Below, one piece after another: positions 1 through 9,977 of a DNA stretch of 64,000 nt. The DNA is taken from the NCBI RefSeq assembly GCF_900114645.1, contig NZ_FOTR01000012.1, forward strand, positions 1 to 64,000, read 5' to 3'. This DNA comes from Gracilibacillus orientalis. Lineage in GTDB: Bacteria; Bacillota; Bacilli; Bacillales; Amphibacillaceae. How positions within the stretch are numbered: the first letter of the stretch is position 1; every line of letters begins with the position of its first letter. A model generated the notes under the pieces. The model was not told the DNA's origin, made no database searches, and was given only the letters and a program-made list of their open reading frames with translations. Both the position numbers and the translations under genes were made by a program.

Positions 1-11
1 TAATCGGTTGT

Positions 12-228
12 GAATGCCCCTTAGCATAGCCGTACCCTCTCATGCTACAAATGGGGGAGAAATCGACTGGTTGATTTCGGATTAGTGTTGTGGAGCATAT
101 CTTAACGAAGGCCGCCCACTTCCACTCTTGTGGGACCTGTTTGACCTGAAGATCCACTTTTACGAGCGGTTTTTGCTCGAAAAAGTTAGCTGAAGGGCAA
201 ACCCCACGGAAAGGGAAGTGGGCAGCCG
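12..228 (+). ncRNA. Structured RNA resembling HEARO / IscB omega RNA, without an iscB gene
   Basis: No ORF fits this stretch, but it is densely folded. A hairpin TAGCAT...ATGCTA (near 22-58) is enclosed by a CCCC/GGGG stem. A second hairpin GAAATC...GATTTC follows (58-78). The 3' half is one long hairpin: the arm GGCcGCCCACTTCC (about 109-122) pairs with GGAAGTGGGCaGCC (214-227). Inside it are GTGGG/CCCAC, GTTTG/CAAAC and an apical stem around 154-186. The 3' block with GGCAAACCCCACGG and the overall layout recall HEARO RNAs, now known as IscB guide (omega) RNAs. That assignment is from memory of the family. No IscB ORF lies downstream; the next gene is convergent and unrelated. The minus strand or another structured RNA class are alternatives. 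Confidence 0.42.
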
Positions 229-400
229 GAGTGGTAGTTATCATCACGATATATTTCAAAATTATGTCTTAGATTACCGCACATCTAATTACTGCACTAC
301 TTAGAACAAACAAAACTTTCATTACTTCGCAGTATATATCTAACGTACCAGTTACTAGATAATTGGACTAGCGGTGATAACCTGAAATATCAGAGGAGGA

Positions 401-1333
401 CTATTCTTTCTGTTTTTTGACGTTCTTTCTAATAACAAAAAATATGACGAGACCGATAATCAAGAATAGAATAATAATGGGTGCATTGCCGATAAGAAAT
501 ACAAAAAGTCCAGACGCGATCGATAGAATTACCTGTATACTTTTAAGAAATTGATCTTTTGTTTTTTCCCATGTACTTAATGATTCGTCTTGAACAGATG
601 GCATATCAACTCTGCGCTCTGTCAGTTCCATATTGATGGTCGCATAGTCAGACTGATTTTCTAAATAATTTATTTTTCCTGTTAATTGTTCAATTTCTTC
701 CTGTACAGCTGCTAGGTCATCGGAAATCTTCAATAAATCCTCCGTTTTTTCAGCTTCTTCCATGAAAGAAAGTAATCGTTCTTCGACCACTTCCTGTGAT
801 TTCAATCTGGAAGTTAAGTCAACATATTGCTCCGTGACATCTTCCCCGCTAACTGATTTATCCGAAACTTTTACATCGCCATTTTCTACTAATGCGATAT
901 AATCTTGAAAACGATCTGCAGGTATTCGAACGGTCAATGTAGCAAATCGTTCCGCTTCTTCTCCATGGTTTGCATAATTGGAATTGACAACATACCCATC
1001 ATAATTAACCGTTTCTGTTTCCAAAAAATCAACTGTTTTATCAAAAGTTTCTGTTTCTAAATGTAAATTAGCATTATAAATAATTTTCCTGTCCTCTACA
1101 TTGTTCAAGCTTTCCTCATTTCCTTCATTATCCTCACTTGTTGCTTCCTCTGTTTTTTCCATGTCAACTTTATTTTCTAGTTGCTCATCAGCACTCATAC
1201 CCGATGACTGGCTGGCTGACTCTTCACTAGCGGCACTATCTGTGTCAGCAGATTCGTAGTTATTATCTTCTGCATTGTTGGAACAAGCAGAGAGGAAAAC
1301 AATCAACATCAACACATATACAACTTTATTCAA
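401..1333 (-). CDS. DUF4349 domain lipoprotein
   Basis: Predicted exported lipoprotein anchored at both ends. The N-terminus is a short hydrophobic signal ending in the lipobox LSAC, followed by an acidic Ser/Glu-rich linker of about 60 residues. A DUF4349 domain spans roughly residues 80-255, with a predicted coiled coil of paired Glu/Lys stretches near its end. A single transmembrane helix and a basic tail (IRKNVKKQKE) close the protein. DUF4349 proteins are common in Bacillaceae but have no assigned biochemical role. The TTG at 1333 is chosen as start because AGGGAG lies 8 nt upstream. The GTG at 1342, three codons earlier, sits too close to that site. The gene is monocistronic and divergent from argG. 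Confidence 0.82.
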   Translation of the reverse strand: MNKVVYVLMLIVFLSACSNNAEDNNYESADTDSAASEESASQSSGMSADEQLENKVDMEKTEEATSEDNEGNEESLNNVEDRKIIYNANLHLETETFDKTVDFLETETVNYDGYVVNSNYANHGEEAERFATLTVRIPADRFQDYIALVENGDVKVSDKSVSGEDVTEQYVDLTSRLKSQEVVEERLLSFMEEAEKTEDLLKISDDLAAVQEEIEQLTGKINYLENQSDYATINMELTERRVDMPSVQDESLSTWEKTKDQFLKSIQVILSIASGLFVFLIGNAPIIILFLIIGLVIFFVIRKNVKKQKE

Positions 1334-1381
1334 ATGGACCACTCCCTTTTTGTTGGATTAGACGTGGCAAAAGTAAAGAGG

Positions 1382-1398
1382 TTACAAAAAGATTACAA
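1382..1398 (-). promoter_or_regulatory. Possible response-regulator box upstream of the DUF4349 gene
   Basis: On the minus strand two TTGTAA hexamers are spaced 11 bp apart (one helical turn) about 50 bp upstream of the lipoprotein start. Tandem hexamers with 11-bp phase are typical of OmpR/PhoP-type regulators. Only two copies are seen and no regulator is known, so this is weak. The rest of 1343-1628 holds nothing else I can support. Confidence 0.22.
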
Positions 1399-1628
1399 TT
1401 TATATTTATTCAATCACTTGTATATTTTTCGTTCGGTGTGGTGTAATCATTGAAAAAGAAGACAAAAACCATCTATACTCTCCAACGGGGATGGAAGGCA
1501 TGAGCGAATAGAAACACCATTTAGTTGGCAATGTCGATTCTTCCTTGTTGCATGGGCACAGTCGAAACATAGCTAAACAGGGGCTTGCGCTTTTCCGATA
1601 AAAAAATAAAAAATTTTCATGATAACTG

Positions 1629-1665
1629 TTGAATTAATATACTAAATAGTGCATAATAATACATA
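1629..1665 (+). promoter_or_regulatory. argGH promoter with overlapping ARG box
   Basis: A sigma-A promoter is visible: TTGAAT (1629-1634), a 17-bp spacer, then CATAAT (1652-1657). An ARG box (1648-1665) with the pattern nnTGCATaataATACATA covers the -10 element. It differs from the ArgR/AhrC consensus TNTGNATWWWWATNCANA at only one fixed position. This placement suggests repression of argGH by arginine-bound AhrC/ArgR. Confidence 0.65.
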
Positions 1666-1721
1666 ATTAATCAAACGAATACATCTAGAAATAGATAATA
1701 CACTTAAGGAGAGGTTATTTC

Positions 1722-2981
1722 ATGGGTAAAGAGAAAATTGTTTTAGCTTATTCTGGGGGACTTGACACCTCTGTTGCAATTAAATGGTTACAAGATAAAT
1801 ACAATTATGACGTTATTGCTGTTGGTTTGGATGTTGGCGAAGGAAAAGATTTAGAATTTGTGAAAAATAAAGCAATCGATGTAGGAGCAATCAAATCTTA
1901 TTCAGTTGATGCTAAACAGCTTTTTGCAGAAGAGTTTGTTTTACCAGCATTACAGGCGAATGTAATGTATGAAGATAAATATCCATTAGTATCCGCATTG
2001 TCTCGTCCGCTAATCGCAAAAGTATTAGTAGATATCGCGGAAAAAGAAGGGGCGGTAGCAGTTGCACATGGTTGTACTGGTAAAGGGAATGACCAGGTAC
2101 GTTTTGATGTAGCCTTTACCTCATTAAACCCAGAGTTAAAAATTGAAGCACCTGTACGTGAGTGGCAAATGACAAGGGACGAAGAAATAAAATATGCACA
2201 AGAGAATGGTATTCCAATTCCAATTAATTTAGATAGTCCTTATAGTGTTGACCAAAATCTTTGGGGCCGTGCTAATGAATGTGGTGTTTTAGAGGATCCT
2301 TGGGCAGAGGCACCGGAAGATGCGTTTGAATTAACGGTTAATCCGATTGATGCACCTGAAAAGCCTGAGATTGTGGAAATTGAATTCAAACAAGGAAAAC
2401 CAGTTGCGATTAATGGGCAAGAATATCCTTTGCATGAATTAATTTTAGAATTAAATGATATTGCAGGTAAGCATGGGGTTGGAAGAATTGACCACGTAGA
2501 AAATCGTCTTGTAGGAATTAAATCTCGTGAAATTTACGAAGCGCCAGCAGCGATTACGCTTATCAAGGCACATCATGAAATAGAAACCATTACACTTCCA
2601 AGAGAAGTATCAAAATTCAAGCCGGTTGTGGAGCAACAATTAGAACAAGCAATCTATGATGGTTTATGGTTCACACAATTAACAGATGCACTAAAAGCAT
2701 TTATTGCAGAAACTCAAAAATATGTGAATGGTGTGGCGAAAGTGAAACTTTACAAAGGGCAAGCATTTGTGATTGGACGTAAATCAGAGAATTCATTATA
2801 TGATCTGAACCTTGCAACGTATAGTAAAGGGGACGAATTTGATCATGAAGCGGCACTTGGTTTTATCAAACTTTGGGGCTTACCAACAAAAGTTCATTCA
2901 ACAGTGAATAATGTACACGCAGATAAAGCGAAAATTATGGAAAAAACAAAAATTGATATGAAGGAATCAGTGAAACAATGA
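1722..2981 (+). CDS. argG: Argininosuccinate synthase
   Basis: Catalyses the ATP-dependent joining of citrulline and aspartate to argininosuccinate, the penultimate step of arginine biosynthesis, in the cytosol. The PP-loop ATP-binding motif SGGLDTS is at residues 11-17. The protein (419 aa) is slightly longer than the usual roughly 400 and ends with an Ile/Lys-rich tail. A good ribosome site (AGGAGAGG) precedes the ATG. The stop codon overlaps the argH start as ATGA, so the two are translationally coupled. The upstream ARG box points to arginine repression. Confidence 0.97.
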   Translation: MGKEKIVLAYSGGLDTSVAIKWLQDKYNYDVIAVGLDVGEGKDLEFVKNKAIDVGAIKSYSVDAKQLFAEEFVLPALQANVMYEDKYPLVSALSRPLIAKVLVDIAEKEGAVAVAHGCTGKGNDQVRFDVAFTSLNPELKIEAPVREWQMTRDEEIKYAQENGIPIPINLDSPYSVDQNLWGRANECGVLEDPWAEAPEDAFELTVNPIDAPEKPEIVEIEFKQGKPVAINGQEYPLHELILELNDIAGKHGVGRIDHVENRLVGIKSREIYEAPAAITLIKAHHEIETITLPREVSKFKPVVEQQLEQAIYDGLWFTQLTDALKAFIAETQKYVNGVAKVKLYKGQAFVIGRKSENSLYDLNLATYSKGDEFDHEAALGFIKLWGLPTKVHSTVNNVHADKAKIMEKTKIDMKESVKQ

Positions 2982-4402
2982 AACTATGGGGCGGACGATT
3001 TACAAAACCAACAAATGAATTAGTCGATGAATATACAGCATCGATCAGCTTTGATAAAAAATTAGCACAATATGATATTCAAGGCAGTCTGGCACATGTG
3101 GAAATGCTTGCTAAATGCGAGATTATCCCGGTAGAAGACGCTGAAGCGATTAAAAAAGGCTTGAAGATTGTAGCTGAGAAAATAGAAGCTGGAGAAGCAG
3201 AATTAACAGAAGCAAACGAAGATATTCATATGAATGTTGAAAAGCTGCTTATTGATGAAGTCGGTGCTGTTGGTGGTAAATTGCACACTGGAAGAAGCAG
3301 AAATGATCAGGTAGCACTAGATATGCGTTTGTATTTACGCGATTCACTTGTAACGTTAGTCGAATTGCTAACGAAAGTACAAGGGGCGCTTCTGACACAG
3401 GCAAAAGCGAATTTAGATACAATTTTGCCAGGATATACGCATCTACAACGAGCGCAGCCAGTGTTGTTCGCCCATCATATGATGGCATATGTATCCATGT
3501 TTGAACGTGATGTGGAGAGGTTAAGTGACAGTTTCAAAAGGGTAAATCGTTCACCGCTTGGTGCAGGTGCATTAGCTGGAACAACTTTCCCGATTGATCG
3601 TCATGATGTTGCAGAGAAGCTGAACTTTGATGGTGTGGTAGAAAACAGCTTAGACGCAGTTAGCGATCGTGACTTTGTCGTCGAATTTTTATCCAATGCT
3701 TCTTTAACCATTATGCACTTATCCCGTTTAAGTGAGGAATTAGTGCAATGGTCTAGCGCTGAGTTTAATTTTGTTGAATTAGATGATGCCTTCTGTACGG
3801 GTAGCAGTATGATGCCTCAGAAGAAAAACCCTGATGTGGCTGAATTAGTAAGAGGAAAAACAGGGCGTGTCTATGGGAATTTAATAGGGATGCTGACAAC
3901 CTTGAAGGGTTTACCAATTGCATATAACAAGGATATGCAAGAGGATAAAGAAGGTATGTTTGATACGATGGAAACATTAAAAGGTGCACTTGCTCTTTTT
4001 GCACCGATGATTGAGACAATGGAAGTAAAGAAGGATAATATGTATGCTGCCGTTGCAGATGATTTCTCTAATGCGACGGATTTAGCGGATTACTTGGTGA
4101 ATAAAGATTTACCATTTCGTGAAGCACATGCGGTTGTCGGTCAAGTTGTATTGCATTGTATACAGGAAAATATATATTTACTTGATTTAAGCTTAACGGA
4201 TTTCCAAAGCTTTTCTGAGTTAATAGATGCAGATATTTATGACATATTATCACCAAAAGCGGTTGTAAACGCTCGTGATGTTGTCGGCGGAACAGCGAAA
4301 AACCGTGTTCAAGATCAAATGGTACAGGCAGAAAATCGCCTCCAGGAAAGCAAAACGTGGATCGAAATCCATGAGGAAAAAGTGAATGTTCTTAAAAAAT
4401 AA
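2978..4402 (+). CDS. argH: Argininosuccinate lyase
   Basis: Splits argininosuccinate into arginine and fumarate, the last step of arginine synthesis. It belongs to the fumarase/aspartase superfamily. The family signature [12 protein letters not shown] lies near residues 275-286 and carries the catalytic serine loop. A second conserved block, TGRSRNDQ, is near residues 103-110. The length (474 aa) is normal for the family. It overlaps argG by 4 nt and is followed directly by a strong terminator, so argGH forms a complete two-gene operon. Confidence 0.97.
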   Translation: MKLWGGRFTKPTNELVDEYTASISFDKKLAQYDIQGSLAHVEMLAKCEIIPVEDAEAIKKGLKIVAEKIEAGEAELTEANEDIHMNVEKLLIDEVGAVGGKLHTGRSRNDQVALDMRLYLRDSLVTLVELLTKVQGALLTQAKANLDTILPGYTHLQRAQPVLFAHHMMAYVSMFERDVERLSDSFKRVNRSPLGAGALAGTTFPIDRHDVAEKLNFDGVVENSLDAVSDRDFVVEFLSNASLTIMHLSRLSEELVQWSSAEFNFVELDDAFCTGSSMMPQKKNPDVAELVRGKTGRVYGNLIGMLTTLKGLPIAYNKDMQEDKEGMFDTMETLKGALALFAPMIETMEVKKDNMYAAVADDFSNATDLADYLVNKDLPFREAHAVVGQVVLHCIQENIYLLDLSLTDFQSFSELIDADIYDILSPKAVVNARDVVGGTAKNRVQDQMVQAENRLQESKTWIEIHEEKVNVLKK

Positions 4403-4405
4403 CTT

Positions 4406-4439
4406 AAAAACGCAACTGACTAAATTCAGTTGCGTTTTT
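4406..4439 (+). terminator. Rho-independent terminator of argGH
   Basis: The inverted repeat AAAAACGCAACTGA / TCAGTTGCGTTTTT has a 6-nt loop and ends in a T run, 3 nt after the argH stop codon. Confidence 0.92.
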
Positions 4440-4503
4440 GTTATAAAGAGATGCGTAGCCTAAGCACTAAGCTTAAACCTTTCTCAAAAATTTTCAAAAA
4501 ATT

Positions 4504-4533
4504 AATGCATAAATATAAACTTTGTAGTATAAT
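4504..4533 (+). promoter_or_regulatory. carAB-argF promoter region with probable ARG box
   Basis: A consensus -10 TATAAT is at 4528-4533. An ARG-box-like sequence, AATGCATAAATATAAACT (4504-4521), lies where the -35 should be; its left half matches the consensus well and its right half poorly. No good -35 hexamer is visible. Arginine control through AhrC/ArgR is inferred from this and from the genes it drives. Confidence 0.45.
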
Positions 4534-4605
4534 TATAAATAATTAAACATGAAAAATTAATATGACTTGAGATAATATATTGTTAGATATTGGAGGAGGA
4601 GCAAA

Positions 4606-5700
4606 ATGTCAGAAACAACAGGTTATCTTGTTTTAAATACGGGGGATATTTTAGAAGGAAAATGGCTAGGAACACCAAAGCAAGAAGAAGGAGAACTCGT
4701 ATTTAATACAGCGATGACGGGCTATCAAGAAGTGATGACAGACCCCTCATATGCTGGGCAAATCGTTACTATGACCTATCCATTAATTGGGAATTATGGT
4801 TGGAATGAGATCGATTATGAAAGTATCAAGCCATCTCTAAAAGGTTTTATCGTCTCAACACCTAGTCATAATCCAGAACACTATCAATCGAAAAATACGT
4901 TAATGGAAATGTTGGAGGAGCACCATATTCCAGCATTATCTCATATCGATACCAGAGCACTAACACGTATTATTCGTGAGCATGGAGAGGTATACGGGAA
5001 AATTACACAGGACCCAAATGAAAGCCCTGTGAATACTTCCGTTAATACTAATATCGTCTCAACGGTATCCGTTAAAGAAAAAAAATCTTACAAAATAGAT
5101 AATCCAACAAATCATCCCACACCACATGTGGTCGTAATGGATTTTGGCTATAAGCATTCTATCGCCCAATCATTATTAGAATTGGGGTGTGAGGTAACTG
5201 TTGTTCCATATAATGCAACTTTTATAGAAATTCAATCATTGGATCCGGACGGTGTATTATTATCCAATGGCCCAGGTGATCCCCAAGCATTGGCAGATCT
5301 ATCGGAAAACATTAAACAAATATCAGAAAGCTTTCCAACGATGGGCATTTGTTTAGGACACCAACTGATCGCACTAGCACATGGTGCAACAACCCAACGC
5401 TTACCATATGGTCACAGAGGCAGTAACCACCCGGTGAAAGACTTACAAACCGGTAAAGTAATGATTACATCGCAAAACCATGGTTATGTAGTTGACTATG
5501 ACTCTGTTAATATGAAAAATTGGTACGTTTCGCACGTTAATGTCAATGATAAATCAGTAGAAGGTTTAAAACATAAAACTAAACCTTTAATGACGGTACA
5601 ATTTCATCCTGAGGCACACCCTGGTCCAATCGATACCCACCATTTATTCGTAGATTTTATTCAGCAGTTTATTACTAAGGGAGAGAAACAGCATGCCTAA
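4606..5700 (+). CDS. carA: Carbamoyl-phosphate synthase small (glutaminase) subunit, arginine type
   Basis: Hydrolyses glutamine and passes ammonia to CarB for carbamoyl phosphate synthesis. The N-terminal CPSase domain (residues 1-150) is followed by a class I glutamine amidotransferase. Its triad is visible: Cys249 in GICLGHQ, then His334 and Glu336 in FHPEAHPGP. The start is fixed by GGAGGAG 7 nt upstream. It overlaps carB by 8 nt. Linkage to argF, without pyr genes, suggests the arginine-dedicated isozyme found in Bacillus. Confidence 0.95.
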   Translation: MSETTGYLVLNTGDILEGKWLGTPKQEEGELVFNTAMTGYQEVMTDPSYAGQIVTMTYPLIGNYGWNEIDYESIKPSLKGFIVSTPSHNPEHYQSKNTLMEMLEEHHIPALSHIDTRALTRIIREHGEVYGKITQDPNESPVNTSVNTNIVSTVSVKEKKSYKIDNPTNHPTPHVVVMDFGYKHSIAQSLLELGCEVTVVPYNATFIEIQSLDPDGVLLSNGPGDPQALADLSENIKQISESFPTMGICLGHQLIALAHGATTQRLPYGHRGSNHPVKDLQTGKVMITSQNHGYVVDYDSVNMKNWYVSHVNVNDKSVEGLKHKTKPLMTVQFHPEAHPGPIDTHHLFVDFIQQFITKGEKQHA

Positions 5701-8700
5701 GAAAGACAACATAAAGAAAGTACTTGTTATCGGCTCCGGTCCAATCGTCATTGGGCAGGCAGCCGAATTTGATTACGCAGGAACCCAAGCGTGTCTTGCC
5801 TTAAAAGAAGATGGCGTAGAAGTCATTCTGGTAAATAATAATCCTGCGACGATTATGACGGACGAAAATATAGCAGACAAAGTATATCTGGAACCATTGA
5901 CTTGTGACTCAATTACGAAAATTATTGATAAAGAGCGACCTGATGGTATTTTGCCGACTTTAGGTGGTCAAACAGGATTAAACATGGCAGTTTTACTAGA
6001 TGAAGCTGGTGTGTTAGAAAAATACGATGTTACTTTATTAGGAACACCGCTAGAAACGATTCAAAAAGGGGAAGACCGTGAAATTTTTAAATCGATGATG
6101 AAAGATATTGGAGAACCAACTGCTGAGAGTCTTTCCACTTCTTCTGTTGACGAAGCTGTGCGTTTTGCCGGTACAGTCGGCTACCCGATGATCGTACGGC
6201 CTGCTTATACACTTGGTGGTGCTGGTGGCGGAATTGCAAATGATGAAGCGGAATTACGTAATATCGTGAAAAACGGTCTGCACTTCAGTCCAATCAGCCA
6301 GGTTTTAATTGAACAAAGTGTAAAAGGCTGGAAAGAAATCGAATATGAGGTAATGCGCGATTCCAACGATACATGCATCATTGTTTGTAATATGGAGAAT
6401 TTTGATCCGGTTGGTGTGCATACAGGAGATAGTATTGTTGTCGCGCCATCTCAAACGTTAACGGACCGTCAATATCAAATGCTTCGTACATCTTCGGTAA
6501 GGGTTATCCGTGAGTTAGGTGTGATTGGAGGGTGTAATATTCAATTTGCGCTTAACCCGGACAATGATGACTATATCATCATTGAAGTAAACCCGAGAGT
6601 TAGCCGTTCCAGTGCATTAGCATCTAAAGCAACGGGTTATCCCATTGCACAAATTGCGGCAAAAGTAGCGCTAGGTTATCAATTGGATGAGGTGATTAAC
6701 CCGATTACAGGTGATACGTATGCAAGCTTTGAGCCGGCGATTGATTACATTGCAGCAAAAATTCCGCGTTGGCCGTTCGATAAATTCACCCAAGCAGACC
6801 GTCTATTAGGCACACAAATGAAAGCAACTGGTGAAGTGATGGCACTGGCACGAAACTTCCCAATGGCGATTAATAAAGCGATCCGTTCACTGGAAATTGG
6901 TTTGGATTCATTATATTTACCTGGTGTGGAAAAGTTATCTAATCAAGAGATACATACCGCACTGGATCAAGCAACAGATGAGCGGTTGTTTATAGTTGCG
7001 GAAAGCTTACGCAGAGGAATGACTGTGGAAGAGATCCATGACATTACAGCGATCAATAAGTACTTTTTATATGAGTTAGAAGCAATGATTACAAAAGAAA
7101 AAGAAATTGCCGCAAAAGAATGGCAAGCGATCGAAGCAGAAGACTTAAGAGATGCAAAATCTTTTGGTATTTCCGATCTTACCTTAGCTAAGCTATTAAA
7201 CGTAGATATATCGACTATTCAACAGAAAGTGAAGGAAGAAAAACTAGCCCCTTCATATAAAATGGTTGATACATGTGCTGCTGAATTTTCGGCAGAAACA
7301 CCATACTTTTACAGCTCATGGAATGAATGGGATGAAGTAGAGTCGTTGAATGGAGATAAACGGATGGTTGTGTTAGGCTCTGGTCCGATCCGCATTGGCC
7401 AAGGGGTGGAATTCGACTACTGCTCCGTTCATGCAGCCAAGTCTCTGCAAGGGCAGGGTATTGATGCGGTTGTTATTAACAACAACCCTGAAACTGTGAG
7501 TACCGATTTTAACACGGCAGATCATTTGTATTTCGAACCGTTAACAGTTGAAGATGTGTTACATGTAATTGAGAAAGAAAATGCACAAGGTGTCCTAGTC
7601 CAATTCGGGGGTCAAACCGCGATTAATTTAGCTGACGGACTGCAAAAAGCAGGTGTTAAAATTACTGGTACTGCACTGGAAGCAATAGAATCGGTAGAAG
7701 ATCGTGATCTGTTTTATCAACTTTTACAACAATTAAATATTCCACATATTCCCGGTGACACGGTCATGGCGGTAGAAGACGCTAAAGCAGTTGCAAAACA
7801 AATAGGTTATCCGATCTTAATGCGACCATCCTATGTTATTGGCGGTCAAGGAATGGTAATTTTGCATAATGAAAATCAACTGGTTGAATATTTGGCAGAT
7901 TTACAGGCAACAGCACATGGTAATCGAATTTTTCCATTGTTAATTGACCGTTATATTGCAGGATATGAAGTGGAAATTGACGCGATTTGTGATGGATCAG
8001 ATGTGTTGATTCCAGGCATTTTTGAACATGTCGAAAAAGCAGGGGTACACTCTGGAGATAGTGTGGCTATTTTCCCGGCACCTAATCTGACCAAAGAGCA
8101 TAAACAGCTGATTGAACTATATGCACAAAAAATCTCCAAGCAACTGAATGTCAAAGGGATTATGAATATCCAGTTTGTTCTAAGTGAAGATCGAAAAACT
8201 ATTTACGTATTAGAAGTAAACCCGCGTGCCTCTCGTACCGTGCCAATCGCAAGTAAGGTCACTGGTATTCCAATGGTCGACCTGGCAACACGTGTGCAAA
8301 TGGGAGAATCACTGAGCGACCAGGAATGGAAGCTTGGACTCCATAAAGAGGTGCCGTATTATGCGGTAAAAATGCCGGTATTCTCTACTAACAAGTTACC
8401 AGGTGTGGATCCGATTCTAGGGCCTGAAATGAAATCAACAGGTGAAGCGATTGGACTCGGCTCAACGGTAAAACATGCGATGGCTAAAGCATTTGGTTGG
8501 AAAGAAAATAGCCTCAAAGCATTAAGCGAACAAGATACTATTTTCTTATCATTAACCAAAATAGATACAAAACTAAGCGAACAATTGAAGTCTGTGACCG
8601 CATCGATAGAAGCAGATCCGGAAACAGCAACATTATTAACAGAGCAAGGCATTCAAGTTCGCACAACTACAAACCTACAGGAAGCAGAGCAAAAATGTGT

Positions 8701-8929
8701 AGACGAAAAGTACACTTTTATTGCAGATACACATCGCACAGGTGAAAAGGATCAGCATGTTTCATTACGTGAGGCAGCCTTACGTTCCGATACATTGCAT
8801 TTTACAGCAAATGATACGCTAAGTGCTTATATCGAAGCAACAACAACAAATGCAGAATCACCTGTATCCATTCAGCATTATCGTAGCAATAAACCAGACT
8901 TAAACAAAAAGGAGCGTGCGATGCCGTGA
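5693..8929 (+). CDS. carB: Carbamoyl-phosphate synthase large subunit
   Basis: Makes carbamoyl phosphate from bicarbonate, ammonia and two ATP. At 1078 aa it has the full duplicated architecture. Each half starts with a near-identical nucleotide-binding block, GSGPIVIGQ near residue 14 and GSGPIRIGQ near residue 560, each with a following ATP-grasp domain. The C-terminal 150 residues form the allosteric (MGS-like) region and diverge from the pyrimidine enzyme type, as expected for an arginine-specific copy. It is coupled to carA (8-nt overlap) and to argF (4-nt overlap). Confidence 0.96.
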   Translation: MPKKDNIKKVLVIGSGPIVIGQAAEFDYAGTQACLALKEDGVEVILVNNNPATIMTDENIADKVYLEPLTCDSITKIIDKERPDGILPTLGGQTGLNMAVLLDEAGVLEKYDVTLLGTPLETIQKGEDREIFKSMMKDIGEPTAESLSTSSVDEAVRFAGTVGYPMIVRPAYTLGGAGGGIANDEAELRNIVKNGLHFSPISQVLIEQSVKGWKEIEYEVMRDSNDTCIIVCNMENFDPVGVHTGDSIVVAPSQTLTDRQYQMLRTSSVRVIRELGVIGGCNIQFALNPDNDDYIIIEVNPRVSRSSALASKATGYPIAQIAAKVALGYQLDEVINPITGDTYASFEPAIDYIAAKIPRWPFDKFTQADRLLGTQMKATGEVMALARNFPMAINKAIRSLEIGLDSLYLPGVEKLSNQEIHTALDQATDERLFIVAESLRRGMTVEEIHDITAINKYFLYELEAMITKEKEIAAKEWQAIEAEDLRDAKSFGISDLTLAKLLNVDISTIQQKVKEEKLAPSYKMVDTCAAEFSAETPYFYSSWNEWDEVESLNGDKRMVVLGSGPIRIGQGVEFDYCSVHAAKSLQGQGIDAVVINNNPETVSTDFNTADHLYFEPLTVEDVLHVIEKENAQGVLVQFGGQTAINLADGLQKAGVKITGTALEAIESVEDRDLFYQLLQQLNIPHIPGDTVMAVEDAKAVAKQIGYPILMRPSYVIGGQGMVILHNENQLVEYLADLQATAHGNRIFPLLIDRYIAGYEVEIDAICDGSDVLIPGIFEHVEKAGVHSGDSVAIFPAPNLTKEHKQLIELYAQKISKQLNVKGIMNIQFVLSEDRKTIYVLEVNPRASRTVPIASKVTGIPMVDLATRVQMGESLSDQEWKLGLHKEVPYYAVKMPVFSTNKLPGVDPILGPEMKSTGEAIGLGSTVKHAMAKAFGWKENSLKALSEQDTIFLSLTKIDTKLSEQLKSVTASIEADPETATLLTEQGIQVRTTTNLQEAEQKCVDEKYTFIADTHRTGEKDQHVSLREAALRSDTLHFTANDTLSAYIEATTTNAESPVSIQHYRSNKPDLNKKERAMP

Positions 8930-9861
8930 GTTTCAAAGAACAATTAAAGGGAAGAAGTCTCCTGACACTTGCTGATTACTCGCAAGCTGAAATAGCTTAT
9001 ATCTTAGAACTGGCTGTACAAATCAAACAAAAACAAAAGAAGGGTGAGTTGTATCAGCCACTAAAGGGAAAGACATTGGGAATGATTTTTGAGAAATCAT
9101 CCACCCGTACCCGTGTCTCTTTTGAAACAGGCATTTACCAACTAGGTGGAATCGGCCTTTTCTTAAGCTCTAATGATATTCAATTAGGCAGAGGAGAGCC
9201 CATTTCTGATACAGCAAAAGTATTGTCCGGATATTTAGACGGGATTATGATTCGTACTTTTTCCCAACAAGATGTCGGGGAATTAGCAGAGAATGCCTCG
9301 ATTCCTGTAATCAATGGCTTAACCGATGATTATCACCCTTGCCAAGTGTTAGCAGACCTGCAAACCATTAAAGAAGAAAAGGGAAAGCTAGAAGGCTTAA
9401 AACTTGCTTATATTGGTGATGGCAACAATATGGCCCACTCGTTAATGATTGGTTGTGCCAAAATGGGGATAGATGTTGCTATTGCAGCGCCAAAAGACTA
9501 TCAGCCAAAAGAGGAAATTACGGAATTAGCTAAGTCTTTTGCAGATGGTGGTGAAGTGCTAGTAACTGAAGATGCTGTGGAAGCAGTGAAAGATGCGGAT
9601 GTCATTTATTCAGATGTGTGGGCAAGTATGGGGCAGGAAGAAGAACAAAAAGAACGGGAAAAAGCATTTGCTCATTATCAAGTGAATAAGGAACTGTTCT
9701 CGCACGCTAAGCAAGATGCCATTTTTATGCATTGTTTGCCAGCCCACAGAGAAGAAGAAGTCACAGCAGCAATTATTGATGGACCACAATCGGTTGTCCT
9801 CCAAGAAGCGGAAAATAGATTACATGCACAAAAAGCGTTAATGGTTGCGCTGATGGGCTAG
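8926..9861 (+). CDS. argF: Ornithine carbamoyltransferase
   Basis: Condenses ornithine with carbamoyl phosphate to give citrulline, the substrate of ArgG. The carbamoyl-phosphate motif STRT is at residues 59-62 and the ornithine-site motif HCLP at 269-272. The length (311 aa) is typical. The start is GTG, overlapping the carB stop as GTGA; the site GGAGCGTG lies just upstream. This operon makes and immediately uses carbamoyl phosphate. The argCJBD genes found upstream of carAB-argF in B. subtilis are not present in the window. Confidence 0.96.
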   Translation: MSFKEQLKGRSLLTLADYSQAEIAYILELAVQIKQKQKKGELYQPLKGKTLGMIFEKSSTRTRVSFETGIYQLGGIGLFLSSNDIQLGRGEPISDTAKVLSGYLDGIMIRTFSQQDVGELAENASIPVINGLTDDYHPCQVLADLQTIKEEKGKLEGLKLAYIGDGNNMAHSLMIGCAKMGIDVAIAAPKDYQPKEEITELAKSFADGGEVLVTEDAVEAVKDADVIYSDVWASMGQEEEQKEREKAFAHYQVNKELFSHAKQDAIFMHCLPAHREEEVTAAIIDGPQSVVLQEAENRLHAQKALMVALMG

Positions 9862-9890
9862 ATCTCTTTTAGAGAGATCTAGTTTTTTTT
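9858..9890 (+). terminator. Rho-independent terminator of carAB-argF
   Basis: CTAGATCTCT / AGAGATCTAG stem with a 5-nt loop, followed by eight T residues. It overlaps the argF stop codon. Confidence 0.92.
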
Positions 9891-9895
9891 CGTGT

Positions 9896-9925
9896 TTGCA
9901 GTTCATATTTTGTTATTGCTATAAT
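9896..9925 (+). promoter_or_regulatory. murB promoter
   Basis: TTGCAG (9896-9901), an 18-bp spacer and a perfect TATAAT (9920-9925), about 50 bp upstream of the murB start. Confidence 0.6.
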
Positions 9926-9977
9926 AAAGATTAATTGTGTGGCAATACACAATAGTAAATTAAAGGATTGATATGAC

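Noticed and set aside
12-228. 6S RNA, RNase P RNA, SRP RNA or M-box riboswitch
   Set aside because: The conserved blocks of these classes were not found on either strand; a CTTCGTTA match on the minus strand is not followed by the rest of the M-box.
1441-1625. T-box or other leader before argG
   Set aside because: No T-box bulge sequence and no terminator; only the ARG box and promoter are supported.
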